In this document: one piece after another, positions 24,819 to 33,438 of the stretch
How the letters are laid out: every line of letters starts with the position of its first letter
How positions within the stretch are numbered: position 1 is the first letter of the stretch
Source of the DNA: VRUE01 sp963703335
Lineage (GTDB): Bacteria; Actinomycetota; Thermoleophilia; Solirubrobacterales; 70-9
Reading direction: 5' to 3'
Assembly (NCBI GenBank): GCA_963703335.1
Contig: OY969812.1
Coordinates: forward strand, 2,728,001-2,792,000
Length of the DNA stretch: 64,000 nucleotides
The notes under the pieces: generated by a model
Told to the model about the DNA's origin: nothing
Databases searched by the model: none
Seen by the model: the letters and a program-made list of their open reading frames with translations, nothing else
Position numbers and translations under genes: made by a program

Positions 24819-27239
24819 ATGTCTAACGTTCAGCCCTTGATCCGACGCGCAGGCATCGCCGCCATGGCCGCTTATGTCTTTCTCGCCCTGACCGCCACAA
24901 CCGCAATAGCGGCTGGCCTCGCCGATCGCGTTCACGTCTTCGCCGGCACCCGGCCCGGGCACGGCACCTTTGGCGGCGGTCACAACTTTCCCGGAGCGGC
25001 GGCCCCTTTCGGCATGGTCCAGTGGAGCCCTGACACGACTCCAGCCGCCCGTAACGGCCGTGGCGGCTACGACTACCGCGACTCCCACATCAAGGGCTTC
25101 AGCCTCACCCACCTCTCGGGCGCGGGCTGCTCGCTCTATGGCGACTTTCCCTTTCTGCCGACGACAGAGACGCTCGACGCATCACCGGCCGCGGGCGGCT
25201 CCGGCCTGGACGGGCAGTTCCAGCCCGGTTTCTCCCACTCGCACGAGAGCGGCCGGCCGGGCTACTACGCGGCTCATCTCAACCCGGTGCGCGGCGGCGC
25301 CATCGACGTCGAGCTGACCGCGACCACCCGCACCGGGATGGCGCGCTTCACCTTTCCCCGCGGTTCGCGCTCGAGCGTCCTAGTCAACGCCGGTGGCAGC
25401 GCCCAGCCCAACGACTTCGCCGCCGTGCAGATCGATCCGGCGCGGCACGAGATCGACGGCACAGCGTCGAGCGGGCTCTTCTGCGGCCAGCGCCCTCGCT
25501 ATCGGGTCTACATCGCCGCCGTTTTCGCCAGGCCGTTCGCCAGCTACGGCACCTGGGAAGGCGACAGGGCTGCCGCCGGGTCCACTGCCGCGAGCGACAG
25601 CCAGGCCCCGCCCACCAACCCGGCGAGCACCGCTGACGCCGGTGCTTACGCCACCTTCGACACCAGGCACAACCGGACGGTGACCGCCCGCGTCGGCGTC
25701 TCCTTCGTCAGTGTCGAGAACGCCCGCGCCAACCTCGCCGCCGAAAACCCGGGCCTCGGCTTCGGCGCGATCGCCAGGCAAGCGGAGGGAGACTGGAACA
25801 AGTGGCTGGGCCGGATCCGCGTCCAGGGCGGGCCGCGTCGCCTCGCCGATACCTTCTACACCGCGCTCTACCACGCCGGCCTCGCGCCGCGCACCTTCAG
25901 TGATGTCGGCGGCGCTTACCTAGGTATGGACGGGCTCCCGCACCAAGCGCTTGGCCGCGTCCAATACGCCGACTTCTCCGCCTGGGATACCTACCGCACG
26001 CAGATCCAGCTGCTCTCGATCCTGGCCCCGCGCCGCGCCAGCGATGTGGTCCGCTCGTTGCTCGCCGACGCGGCCGAGAGCGGCTGCCTGCCCCGCTGGT
26101 CCTACGCCAACGGTCAGAGCATGACGATGGTTGGCGATTCCGCCGGCCCTCTGATCGCCTCTGCCTCTGCCTTCGGCGCGACCGCCTTCAACCGCGGCGC
26201 CGCCCTCGCTGCGATGCTGCGCGGGGCGGACGAACCCTGCCGTAGCGCCAACGGCGAATACCTCGAGCGCCAGGGGCTCGAGCCTTATCTGTCACGCGGC
26301 TACGTCCCCTACGACCTCGACACCAACGTTCGCAACGCCAACTCGATCTACGGCAGTCCCGACGACGTCTGGGGCTCGGCGGCCACCACGCTTGAGTACA
26401 CAATCGATGACTTCGCGATCGCCCAGTTCGCCGCCCGCGCCCTTCGCGATCGCGCGACCTACCACCGCTTCATACAGCGCTCGGCCAATTGGCGCAAGCT
26501 CTTCAACCGCCACAGCCGCCTGATCGAGCCCCGCTACGAGAACGGCGCCTTTCCGCCCGGTTACGACAACTTGCGCGGGGGCGGTTTCGTCGAGGGCAAC
26601 TCGGTCCAGTACAGCTGGCTGGTCCCTCACGATCCCGCCGGGCTCTTCGGTGCTATAGGTGGAAGGGCGAAGGCGGCCGCCAGGCTCGACCACTTCCTGC
26701 GCAAGCTGAATGGTGGCCCGGGGGGGACCCACACCGACCACGCCCTGCTCGGCAACGAGCCGACCCTCGGCACGCCCTGGCTCTATGACTGGGCCCGCCG
26801 GCCCTACCGCACCCAGGCCGCGGTTCGCCGTGCCCTAAGTCTCTATGGCACCGCACCAGCCGGTTATCCCGGCAACGACGATCTCGGCACCCTCTCCTCC
26901 TGGTACGTCTTCGGCGCCCTCGGCCTCTACCCGGCGGTGCCGGGGGTGGGCCTGCTGGCGATCGGCAGTCCGCTCTTTCGGCACGCCTCGCTCGCGCTGC
27001 CGCGTCGCCGCCACCTGGTCATCTCGACCCGCGGCCACGGTCTCTATATAGAGAGGCTGAAGCTCAACGGCGGGAGCTATGCCCGGCCGTGGACCACCTG
27101 GTGCGCGCTGGCCCGCGGCGCGCATCTCGGCTTCCAGCTCGTGCCGCGCCCGAACCGCGGCTGGGGCAGTTCCGCTGCCGCCGAGCCGCCGTCCTTTGGT
27201 CCCGGTCGCGTGATGCCGAAGGATGCCTGCACCCCTTGA
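24819..27239 (+). CDS. secreted GH92 family alpha-mannosidase
   Basis: 806 residues. Signal peptide MAAYVFLALTATTAIAAG. The mature part begins VHVFAGTRPGHGTFGGGHNF and PGAAAPFGMVQWSPDT, the N-terminal GH92 signature, followed by GGYDYRDSHIKGFSLTHLSG. The catalytic domain includes FSAWDTYRTQIQLLS, the block FVEGNSVQYSWLVPHD and the C-terminal GNDDLGTLSSWYVFGALGLY. GH92 enzymes are Ca-dependent exo-mannosidases, mostly alpha-1,2, acting on glycans outside the cell. ATG 24819 follows a weak AGG; upstream in-frame codons lie inside the divergent gene. The glycosyltransferase gene overlaps its stop (TTGA), so the two act in one glycan operon. Confidence 0.9.
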   Translation: MSNVQPLIRRAGIAAMAAYVFLALTATTAIAAGLADRVHVFAGTRPGHGTFGGGHNFPGAAAPFGMVQWSPDTTPAARNGRGGYDYRDSHIKGFSLTHLSGAGCSLYGDFPFLPTTETLDASPAAGGSGLDGQFQPGFSHSHESGRPGYYAAHLNPVRGGAIDVELTATTRTGMARFTFPRGSRSSVLVNAGGSAQPNDFAAVQIDPARHEIDGTASSGLFCGQRPRYRVYIAAVFARPFASYGTWEGDRAAAGSTAASDSQAPPTNPASTADAGAYATFDTRHNRTVTARVGVSFVSVENARANLAAENPGLGFGAIARQAEGDWNKWLGRIRVQGGPRRLADTFYTALYHAGLAPRTFSDVGGAYLGMDGLPHQALGRVQYADFSAWDTYRTQIQLLSILAPRRASDVVRSLLADAAESGCLPRWSYANGQSMTMVGDSAGPLIASASAFGATAFNRGAALAAMLRGADEPCRSANGEYLERQGLEPYLSRGYVPYDLDTNVRNANSIYGSPDDVWGSAATTLEYTIDDFAIAQFAARALRDRATYHRFIQRSANWRKLFNRHSRLIEPRYENGAFPPGYDNLRGGGFVEGNSVQYSWLVPHDPAGLFGAIGGRAKAAARLDHFLRKLNGGPGGTHTDHALLGNEPTLGTPWLYDWARRPYRTQAAVRRALSLYGTAPAGYPGNDDLGTLSSWYVFGALGLYPAVPGVGLLAIGSPLFRHASLALPRRRHLVISTRGHGLYIERLKLNGGSYARPWTTWCALARGAHLGFQLVPRPNRGWGSSAAAEPPSFGPGRVMPKDACTP

Positions 27240-28711
27240 CACTGACGCCGACCCGCACGGGCGCCCTCTGGGCGCTGGCCCTCCTCACCGCGCTTGGCGC
27301 AGCGATGCGCTTCGCCAGCCTTGACGTACAGAGCTTCCACCACGATGAGGTGATCACCGCCGCCCGGATCATCCCCGACAGCTTCACCGACATGCTGGAG
27401 GCGGTTAAGCGCAGCGAGTCGAACCCGCCGCTCTACTACGTGCTCGCCTGGGGTTGGGCGAAGGCCTTTGGCGCCGACGAGGTGGGATTGCGCTCGCTCT
27501 CAGCCCTCTTCGGCGCCGCCACCGTTCCGCTCGCCTACTGCATCGGTTCCGAGCTGGCGAGCAGGCGCGCGGGGCTGATCGCCGCTGCCCTCGTCGCGGT
27601 CAGCCCAATGCTGATCTGGTACTCCCAGGAGGCCCGCTCCTACGCCGTCCTCGTCTTCTTCTGCGCCGCCTCGCTCTACTTCTTCGCCCGGGCGCTTCGC
27701 ACCCGCAGCGGGCGCGACCTGGCACTTTGGGCGCTCAGCTCGGCGCTGGCGCTCTGCAGTCACTACTTCGCCGTCTTCGTGGTTGGGATTGAGGCGGTCT
27801 GGCTGCTCGTCGCGCTGCGCGCTCGTTGGCGCGTCGTTATGCCCGCGGTTGCTGCCGTCGGCGCCACCGGGCTCGCCCTGCTTCCGCTGATCTCCGCCCA
27901 GGTCAACCCGACTCACATCGGCTGGATCGAGGAAAGTCTCCTCTCGACCCGCTTCTTCGAGACCGGTGTCAGCTTCCTCGTCGGCGAGACGGGTCACGTC
28001 ATTGCCGAGCCGCCCCGCGAGCGCTACGCCCTGTTGCCGGTTCTCTTGATCGGTGCGGGCCTGCTCCTCGCCGCGTTGCGGGGGACGTCGCGCGAGCGCC
28101 GCGGCGCCCTGCTCGGCGTCGCGCTCGGACTGGGTACGGCAGCGCTGGCGCTGCTCGCGGCATTGCTTGGCAAGGACTACGTGGTCGAGCGCAATCTGCT
28201 GCCCGCGCTGCTGCCGCTTGGCACGGCGGCGGCAATCGGCTTCGGCGCCGATCGCGCTCGGCGGGTCGGCTCGCTCCTCGCGCTCTGCCTCTGTGCCTAC
28301 TGGATTGCCTTCGGCGTCTACGTCACCCGGACGCCGAACCTGCAGCGCCCCGACTTCCGCGGAATCGTCGAAGAGCTCGGCTCGCCGCGCGTTCCGCGCG
28401 CGATCGTCACCTGGAAGCTCGCCGCCGACCCGGTTCGCTTCTACCTGCGCGACCACGCGGAGCGCATTTACAGTGGCGATTGGCCGGTGCGCGAGGTCGA
28501 CGTAATCAGCAAGTCCCTCGAAGGGCGTGCCGTGACCGGCGTGCCAAAAGCGTTCCAGCCAATAGCGCGGATAAGGTTCGAGCGCCTCACCTTGACCCGC
28601 TACATGTCCAGCCGCATCCGCCAAATCCCCTTCTACGTGCTGCATAAGGTGCACACCGGCTTCGGCTTCAACGCCGTGGTGGTCGACGGCGAGCTGCGGG
28701 GCCAGCGGTGA
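27236..28711 (+). CDS. GT39-like (PMT/ArnT-type) membrane glycosyltransferase
   Basis: About 491 residues if it starts at TTG 27236, which overlaps the GH92 stop. A polytopic membrane protein: first helix TGALWALALLTALGAAMRF, then FHHDEVITAARI holding the Asp-Glu pair typical of dolichyl/polyprenyl-phosphate sugar transferases. SNPPLYYVLAWGWAKAFG and WYSQEARSYAVLVF follow; both belong to the GT39/GT83 pattern. The C-terminal 120 residues are soluble and probably extracytoplasmic. It should transfer a sugar from a lipid-linked donor on the outer face. GtrA follows with an overlapping start and may supply that lipid-linked sugar. Confidence 0.8.
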   Translation: MTLTPTRTGALWALALLTALGAAMRFASLDVQSFHHDEVITAARIIPDSFTDMLEAVKRSESNPPLYYVLAWGWAKAFGADEVGLRSLSALFGAATVPLAYCIGSELASRRAGLIAAALVAVSPMLIWYSQEARSYAVLVFFCAASLYFFARALRTRSGRDLALWALSSALALCSHYFAVFVVGIEAVWLLVALRARWRVVMPAVAAVGATGLALLPLISAQVNPTHIGWIEESLLSTRFFETGVSFLVGETGHVIAEPPRERYALLPVLLIGAGLLLAALRGTSRERRGALLGVALGLGTAALALLAALLGKDYVVERNLLPALLPLGTAAAIGFGADRARRVGSLLALCLCAYWIAFGVYVTRTPNLQRPDFRGIVEELGSPRVPRAIVTWKLAADPVRFYLRDHAERIYSGDWPVREVDVISKSLEGRAVTGVPKAFQPIARIRFERLTLTRYMSSRIRQIPFYVLHKVHTGFGFNAVVVDGELRGQR

Positions 28712-29133
28712 GCGCCAGCGAATTCGCCTATCGCCTTGGTGCCGCCGCCCGCCGCCCGGCGAGCTGGTGGCAGCTGATCAAGTTCGGCCTGGTTGGTGGC
28801 TCCGGCTATCTCGTCAACCTCGGCGTCTTCGCGCTGCTCAGCAGCAACCTTGGTGTCCACCACCTAATTGCTGCGATCGGCGCCTTTTGCGTCGCCGTCT
28901 CTTCGAACTTCTTCTGGAACCGCCACTGGACCTTCGCCGCGGGCGATGGCCACGCCGGCTTTCAAGCAGCTCGCTTTTTCGCCGTCAGCATTGCCGCGCT
29001 GCTGATCAACCTTGCCGTACTCGAGGCTCTGGTGGGGGGGACCTCGCTCGGCGACATCACCGCTCAGGCGATCGCCGTCGCTGTTGCCATGCCGTTTAAC
29101 TTCCTCGGCAACAAGCTCTGGACCTTCGCCTAG
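28708..29133 (+). CDS. GtrA family membrane protein
   Basis: 141 residues with four hydrophobic helices: FGLVGGSGYLVNLGVFALLS, AAIGAFCVAVSSNFFWNRHW, FFAVSIAALLINLAVLEALV and a last one ending NFLGNKLWTFA. The N-terminal WWQLIKFGLVGG and the NF(F/L)xN(R/K)xWTF motif occurring twice are GtrA hallmarks. Members help flip or present polyprenyl-linked sugars for cell-surface glycosylation. GTG 28708 overlaps the glycosyltransferase stop, completing the GH92-GT-GtrA operon. Confidence 0.88.
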   Translation: MSASEFAYRLGAAARRPASWWQLIKFGLVGGSGYLVNLGVFALLSSNLGVHHLIAAIGAFCVAVSSNFFWNRHWTFAAGDGHAGFQAARFFAVSIAALLINLAVLEALVGGTSLGDITAQAIAVAVAMPFNFLGNKLWTFA

Positions 29134-29167
29134 CGTGCGTCGCGGGCTCCGACCCGTCGTCAGCGAT

Positions 29168-29527
29168 CTACCAAGCGCCCTCCAGCCAGCGCATTAGCTC
29201 CGGCATGCGAGCGCGCAGATCGGGTTCAGTCGCCCCAAGCTCGGTGCTGGCGAGCTGGATTGCCCCGCCGAGCGCAAGCGTCGCCCTTGGCGGACTCAGC
29301 GGCAGGCCGTGCTCGAGCCCTTCGAGGGCGACAGCGTCGCCTCGCAGTGCCCAAAGCGCTTCCCGCGTTGTTGCCGGATCGTGCTCAGCGATCTCGACGA
29401 CCCGCATTACCGCCTCGTGTACCTCGTCGCCAGCAGGGGCATCGGTGGCCGCCTCGACCACCTGATCCACGAGCCGGTCGTCCAATCGACCGTCGAGGAC
29501 TGCGGCGAGTTCTCTACCCTCTGTCAC
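29168..29527 (-). CDS. hypothetical cytoplasmic protein
   Basis: 119 residues from GTG 29527, chosen because GGGAGG stands 5 nt upstream on this strand; a longer frame from 29587 lacks a site. Mostly helical, acidic, no membrane segment or signal. Motifs such as DDRLVDQVVEAATDAPAGDE and REALWALRGDAVALEGLEHG suggest a repeat-like helical fold. It is convergent with gtrA (34-bp gap) and divergent from the synthetase at 29699. I do not recognise it. Confidence 0.5.
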   Translation of the reverse strand: MTEGRELAAVLDGRLDDRLVDQVVEAATDAPAGDEVHEAVMRVVEIAEHDPATTREALWALRGDAVALEGLEHGLPLSPPRATLALGGAIQLASTELGATEPDLRARMPELMRWLEGAW

Positions 29528-29698
29528 TGGGACCTCCCTCTTAGGTCTGCATACCCCCAGTTCTCGCGTCAGCAGCCCCGAGGGCAAGCGTTACAGATAT
29601 CAGTGTAGACGTTCGGAGAGACGATAATCCCCCGATCGCAATTGGTCAAATATTCTCGCGCGTGCTGTGGGTAGGGTCGGGCGCCGGGGAAAAGTCGG

Positions 29699-31954
29699 AT
29701 GAGCACATCGAGACCGAAATACGACGCTGCCGAGGTCGAGGCAAGGCGCCAGGCTGCCTGGGCGGAGCGCGACGCGTTCGCGACCCCGGCCCCCAGCGAC
29801 GGAGCGCGCTCCATCTACATCAAGCCCTCGAGCCCGTTCACCTCGGGCAAACTCCACATGGGCCACGTCCGCGACTACTCGATCGGCGATGCCTATGCCC
29901 GTTTCCGGCGCGCCCGCGGTGAGGACGTCCTCTTCGGCTTTGGCTTCGACGCTTTCGGCCTGCCCGCCGAGATGGCGGCAATCGAGCGCAAGATTCCGCC
30001 GGCTGAGTGGGTCGAGAGCTGCGGCGAGCGGATGCTCGAGCAAATGCGGCGGCTGGGTTTCTCCTTCGACTACGAGCGCGTCTTCTACAGCTCTGATGAG
30101 GCGCAGTACCGCTGGTCGCAATGGCTCTTCCTGACCCTGCTCGAGGCCGGCCTGATCTACCGCGACGACACCACCGTCGACTGGTGCGATCACTGCCGCA
30201 CGACCCTTGCCGCCTTGCAGGTCGAGGACGGTCGCTGCTGGCGCTGCCACAACGAGGTGCGCCTGATCCGCCGCCCCACCTGGTTTCTGCGCATCACGCC
30301 ATACCTGGAGGAGAACGATCACCGTCTCGCCGAGCTGAGCGACTGGGACGAGATCTCACTCTCCACCCAGCGCTACATCCTCGGCCGCAGCGACGGGGTC
30401 GAGGTCGATCTCAGCGGTCCGGACGACGTCACACTCACCGCCTTCACGCCCCATCGTGAGTCGCCCGGCGCGGCCACCTTCGTCTTGCTCTCGCCACGCC
30501 ATCCCGAGGTCGAGCGCTGGGCCAGCGACGACGGCGTTCGCGGGCAGCTCGACGAGCTGCGTTCGGGCGGCTGGGAGCGCAGCGCCCGCGACGCCAAGTC
30601 CGTTCCGCTGATCGACACGGGTGCGTCGCTCTCCGCGCCGTGGTCAGACTCGCCGCTTCCCTTGATCGTCTCACCCTTGGTCGATGCCCGCTATGGCTTG
30701 ACCGCGGCTCTGGGTATACCGAGCCTCGATGAGGCAGATGCTGCGATCGCCGCCAGGGTGCCGCGCTTGGGAGGGTCCGTGGACGCGGCTGCTGTTTCGG
30801 TGGCAGATTCGACGCCCACGGAGCAGAGCGGAGGATTTAGCGAGGCACGGGACACGGTGCGCTACCGCGCCGCCGACTTCTCGATCTCCCGGCAGCGCTT
30901 CTGGGGCACACCGATCCCGGTCATCCACTGCGAGAGCTGCGGCGCGGTTCCCGTCCCGGAGGAGGACCTGCCGGTGGTGCTGCCGCGCGACGTCGAGCCG
31001 ACGGGGGAGGGCAATCCGCTCGCCGAGCTCTCCGAGTTCGTCGACGTTGACTGCCCGCGCTGCGGCGAGCCCGCCAAGCGGGAGACGGACACCCTCGACT
31101 GCCACTTCGATGCCCTCTGGCTCTGGGTGCCATCCGCGGTGCCGCCCGAGGCGCGGGCGGGGGAGATGTTCTCCCACGCCGACCTGCGTCGCTGGCTGCC
31201 CTCCGAGCGGCTGGTCGCCGGCGCTGACTCCGGCGGCTTCGTCTTTGACCAGCGCGTCGTCACCAAGGCGCTGCGCGACATCGGGCCCTTCTCTTTCCTC
31301 GAGCAGGGCGAGCCCTTCTCCGGCTGCCTCTTCCACGAGATGGTTATCGCCGACGGGCGCAAGATGAGCAAGCACCTCGGCAACGTCGTCGATCCCGACG
31401 AGCTGGTCGAGCGCTACGGCGCCGACACCGTGCGCCTCGCCATTCTCTACGCCGCCGGGCCGGCCAAGACGCTCAACTGGAACGAGGGCGCCCTGCGCTT
31501 CGCAGCGCGCTTCCTGCACAACGTCTGGGTCTACTCGCAGGATCGCTTCGCCGGGCTGGGGGAGACGACCGAGGACGCGGAGGCTGCCGCCGACACCGAG
31601 TTCCTGCGCGAGCGCCTCTGCAAGTGGTGCGATAACGGTCTGAGTCGAATCACCGCGGACCTGGAGGAGCTGCAGATGCACAAGGCGGTTCGTGACATCA
31701 CCCGCCTCTTCGAGCGCATCCAGGACTTCGAGAAGCGGGTCATCAAGCGCCGCGGCGAGCTCAGCCGTGCCGATGCCGAGGCCCAGATGGCGGCCCTGGA
31801 GTTGCTCGCCCGCACGCTCGCGCCCTTTGCGCCGCATCTGGCAGAGGCCCTCCTGCTCGCCTTCGGCAACGAGGACGGCGCGAGCCTGCCGGGAACGTGG
31901 CCGGAGCGCCTCGTGCTCGGCGACGTTTCGGCCAGCGCGCCCGCCGGTTCCTGA
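29699..31954 (+). CDS. leuS: leucyl-tRNA synthetase, divergent, with degraded editing site
   Basis: 751 residues; family members usually have 800-900. The class I signature HMGH is at 53-56 in PFTSGKLHMGHVRDYSIGDA, and KMSKH is at 555-559. Two Cys clusters (WCDHC...CWRC and CESCG...CPRCG...C) match LeuRS zinc modules. The editing insert is present but altered: where LeuRS has TTRPDT this has AFTPHRESPG, and the segment GTGAVMAVPAHDERD is replaced by SAPWSDSPLPLIVSPLVDAR. It also lacks an obvious C-terminal RNA-binding domain. It should charge tRNA-Leu, perhaps without proofreading. A second, standard leuS elsewhere in the genome is likely. It reads alone, with no partner genes. Confidence 0.8.
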   Translation: MSTSRPKYDAAEVEARRQAAWAERDAFATPAPSDGARSIYIKPSSPFTSGKLHMGHVRDYSIGDAYARFRRARGEDVLFGFGFDAFGLPAEMAAIERKIPPAEWVESCGERMLEQMRRLGFSFDYERVFYSSDEAQYRWSQWLFLTLLEAGLIYRDDTTVDWCDHCRTTLAALQVEDGRCWRCHNEVRLIRRPTWFLRITPYLEENDHRLAELSDWDEISLSTQRYILGRSDGVEVDLSGPDDVTLTAFTPHRESPGAATFVLLSPRHPEVERWASDDGVRGQLDELRSGGWERSARDAKSVPLIDTGASLSAPWSDSPLPLIVSPLVDARYGLTAALGIPSLDEADAAIAARVPRLGGSVDAAAVSVADSTPTEQSGGFSEARDTVRYRAADFSISRQRFWGTPIPVIHCESCGAVPVPEEDLPVVLPRDVEPTGEGNPLAELSEFVDVDCPRCGEPAKRETDTLDCHFDALWLWVPSAVPPEARAGEMFSHADLRRWLPSERLVAGADSGGFVFDQRVVTKALRDIGPFSFLEQGEPFSGCLFHEMVIADGRKMSKHLGNVVDPDELVERYGADTVRLAILYAAGPAKTLNWNEGALRFAARFLHNVWVYSQDRFAGLGETTEDAEAAADTEFLRERLCKWCDNGLSRITADLEELQMHKAVRDITRLFERIQDFEKRVIKRRGELSRADAEAQMAALELLARTLAPFAPHLAEALLLAFGNEDGASLPGTWPERLVLGDVSASAPAGS

Positions 31955-31986
31955 CTTCTTAGACAGTCGCATTTATCCAGAAAAAC

Positions 31987-32033
31987 TTGACTGTTCCAGT
32001 CGAGGACCCATATAGTTTGACTGTGGCAGTCGA
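31987..32033 (+). promoter_or_regulatory. sigma-70-type promoter with two operator-like repeats
   Basis: TTGACT (31987-31992) and TATAGT (32011-32016) are 18 bp apart. Two copies of TTGACTGnnnCAGTCGA, at 31987-32003 and 32017-32033, contain the inverted repeat GACTG/CAGTC. One covers the -35 and the other the start site, spaced 30 bp or about three helix turns. This looks like a site for a cooperatively bound repressor. Confidence 0.65.
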
Positions 32034-32862
32034 AGGGAGCTTGCCGTTTGACGCGGTTGCCCTCGACGAGGCCGAGAAGCGGTTCTGGAGAGGTCTTTGG
32101 GACACGGCCTGCGAGGATGCCGTAGTCGATTTGGGGATCGACATGGTGCAGTTCGGTCCGGTGGCGGCTGCCGTCGTGGTCGAGGAAGCGACCGAGCCCG
32201 CGCTCAACTTCATCCTCGGCGCTGGCGCGCCCGGCGCGATCGAGGACGGCTACCTACCGGCGGCGGTGAAGTGGATGGAACGCCACGACGTCGAGTTCCG
32301 CGTCCCGATTTCGCCGGGTCTGCCGGAGCAGGAGGCGGCTGAACAGTGGTTGCGCAGCCATCACTACCGTCTCCTCGACGGCCCGAAGAAGATGGTCCGC
32401 GACGGCTCGCCACCCGGCTTCGAGGCGCCGTCCGAGATCGACATCTACGAGCGAGTCGACCCCTGGGAAGACGAAGGGTTCGGCGACCCCCTGGCCGAGA
32501 GCCTCGGCTTTGCCAGCTGGGCGGCAACCTTTTTCCTCGACCTGCCCGGGACATCTGGCTGGCGCTGCTACTGCGCCGTCGACGGCGATGAGCCCCTTGC
32601 TTACGTGGCGATGCACCTTCACGGTGGCGTCGCCGTCCTGGCACTCGCCTCGCGCCTCGTAGGGGAGCGGGAGGGGCTCGGCCAGAGTGCCATTCTGCAC
32701 CGCTGTATTGCCGATGCTTCAGCCGCCGGCTGTCACGCGATCGCGGTCGCCGAGGCGGGTTGTGAGCCCGCGGTTTCCGACCGTGAGAGCCTCGGCCGCG
32801 CTGGTTTTGAGGACACCGTTTGCACCTACACGTGGCAGTCCCGTGCTCGCGTCCCGCTGTAA
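32023..32862 (+). CDS. GNAT-like protein, hypothetical
   Basis: About 279 residues from GTG 32023, 6 nt after the -10 element, so translation is probably leaderless; TTG 32017 and TTG 31987 are in frame but fall in or before the promoter. The N-terminal half has alternating strands and helices (AVVVEEATEPALNFILGAG, RVPISPGLPEQ). The C-terminal half resembles an acetyltransferase fold: WRCYCAVDGDEPLAYVAMHL, then LASRLVGEREGLGQSAILHR and ESLGRAGFEDTVCTYTW. The canonical acetyl-CoA loop is only partly recognisable, so the family call is tentative. It stands alone between leuS and the thrC leader. Confidence 0.6.
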   Translation: MAVEGSLPFDAVALDEAEKRFWRGLWDTACEDAVVDLGIDMVQFGPVAAAVVVEEATEPALNFILGAGAPGAIEDGYLPAAVKWMERHDVEFRVPISPGLPEQEAAEQWLRSHHYRLLDGPKKMVRDGSPPGFEAPSEIDIYERVDPWEDEGFGDPLAESLGFASWAATFFLDLPGTSGWRCYCAVDGDEPLAYVAMHLHGGVAVLALASRLVGEREGLGQSAILHRCIADASAAGCHAIAVAEAGCEPAVSDRESLGRAGFEDTVCTYTWQSRARVPL

Positions 32863-32907
32863 TTGCCCTCGATTTACAACGGTCGTGGGCTTTTACAGCA
32901 AAAAGCC

Positions 32908-32936
32908 TTGACCAGTGCAACTGTATCTGTTATACG
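32908..32936 (+). promoter_or_regulatory. promoter of the thrC leader RNA
   Basis: TTGACC at 32908-32913 and TATACG at 32931-32936 with a 17-bp spacer. Transcription should begin near 32943, nearly 500 nt before the threonine synthase start. Confidence 0.6.
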
Positions 32937-32942
32937 TAGTCC

Positions 32943-33359
32943 TGCTGACGACCAAGCGCCAAGTGGAGAGGTGGGGACCCAGTCGGGCGACTCGCCTTGC
33001 GATGGCAAAGGAGTGACCAGTCATGAGTCGAGTTGTTGGCCGAATCAGGAGTACCAGGGAGGCGACGGTGTCGTGGGCATTGCCCCACCTCCAGCTCGCG
33101 ACACTGCCCGGTACCGCGGCCACATCGCCCTCCCACCTCTGGCAGCCTGGCCCCCGGAGAGGGGGGGCGGCCATGTAATGGGCCATGGCGCTCGTGAGGC
33201 GTGACGTTGGGAAACCGGTCACGCCGGACAGTCGCGCCGGGGAGCGCAGTCGCAGGCCCCGACGCAGCCGTAGCTCAGGCCAGAGCCCAGATGCGCTGGT
33301 CGGAGGTTGGGCCCGCCTCGCGGAAGCTGACACCGCCGGGGCGGGCCCACTTCTTTTGG
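32943..33359 (+). ncRNA. long structured leader or stand-alone RNA upstream of threonine synthase, class unknown
   Basis: This stretch has a promoter at one end and a terminator at the other. Between them are several helices: GTGTCG/CGACAC enclosing GTGGG/CCCAC (about 33068-33104), a longer pairing of CCAGGGAGGCGA with TCGCCCTCCC...CTGG, and GGCGTGAC/GTCACGCC (about 33198-33225). It also holds a 51-codon reading frame (33023-33178) with AAAGGAG 9 nt before its ATG, which could be a leader peptide. I looked for rnpB, tmRNA, T-box, lysine, SAM-IV and cobalamin motifs and found none complete. A threonine-responsive leader is the simplest idea. Confidence 0.45.
33308..33357 (+). terminator. rho-independent terminator before threonine synthase
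   Basis: TGGGCCCGCC (33308-33317) pairs with GGCGGGCCCA (33340-33349), followed by CTTCTTTT. It is one of the few hairpins here with a real U-tract and lies 80 bp before the thrC start, so it can work as an attenuator. Confidence 0.75.
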
Positions 33360-33438
33360 TCAAAGATTGCTTGATCGATGCATTCGGGCCTGCTATACCC
33401 AACCGAATTATGAGACTCTTGCTCGGAGGAGATTCTCC

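Noticed and set aside
33095..33125. T-box-like CGGTACCGCGG before thrC
   Set aside because: The required AGGGTGGNACCGCG context and stem I features are absent; the likeness is short.
32943..33359. RNase P RNA or tmRNA in the thrC leader
   Set aside because: No conserved P4 strands of rnpB, no tRNA-like ends or tag-coding frame of tmRNA on either strand.
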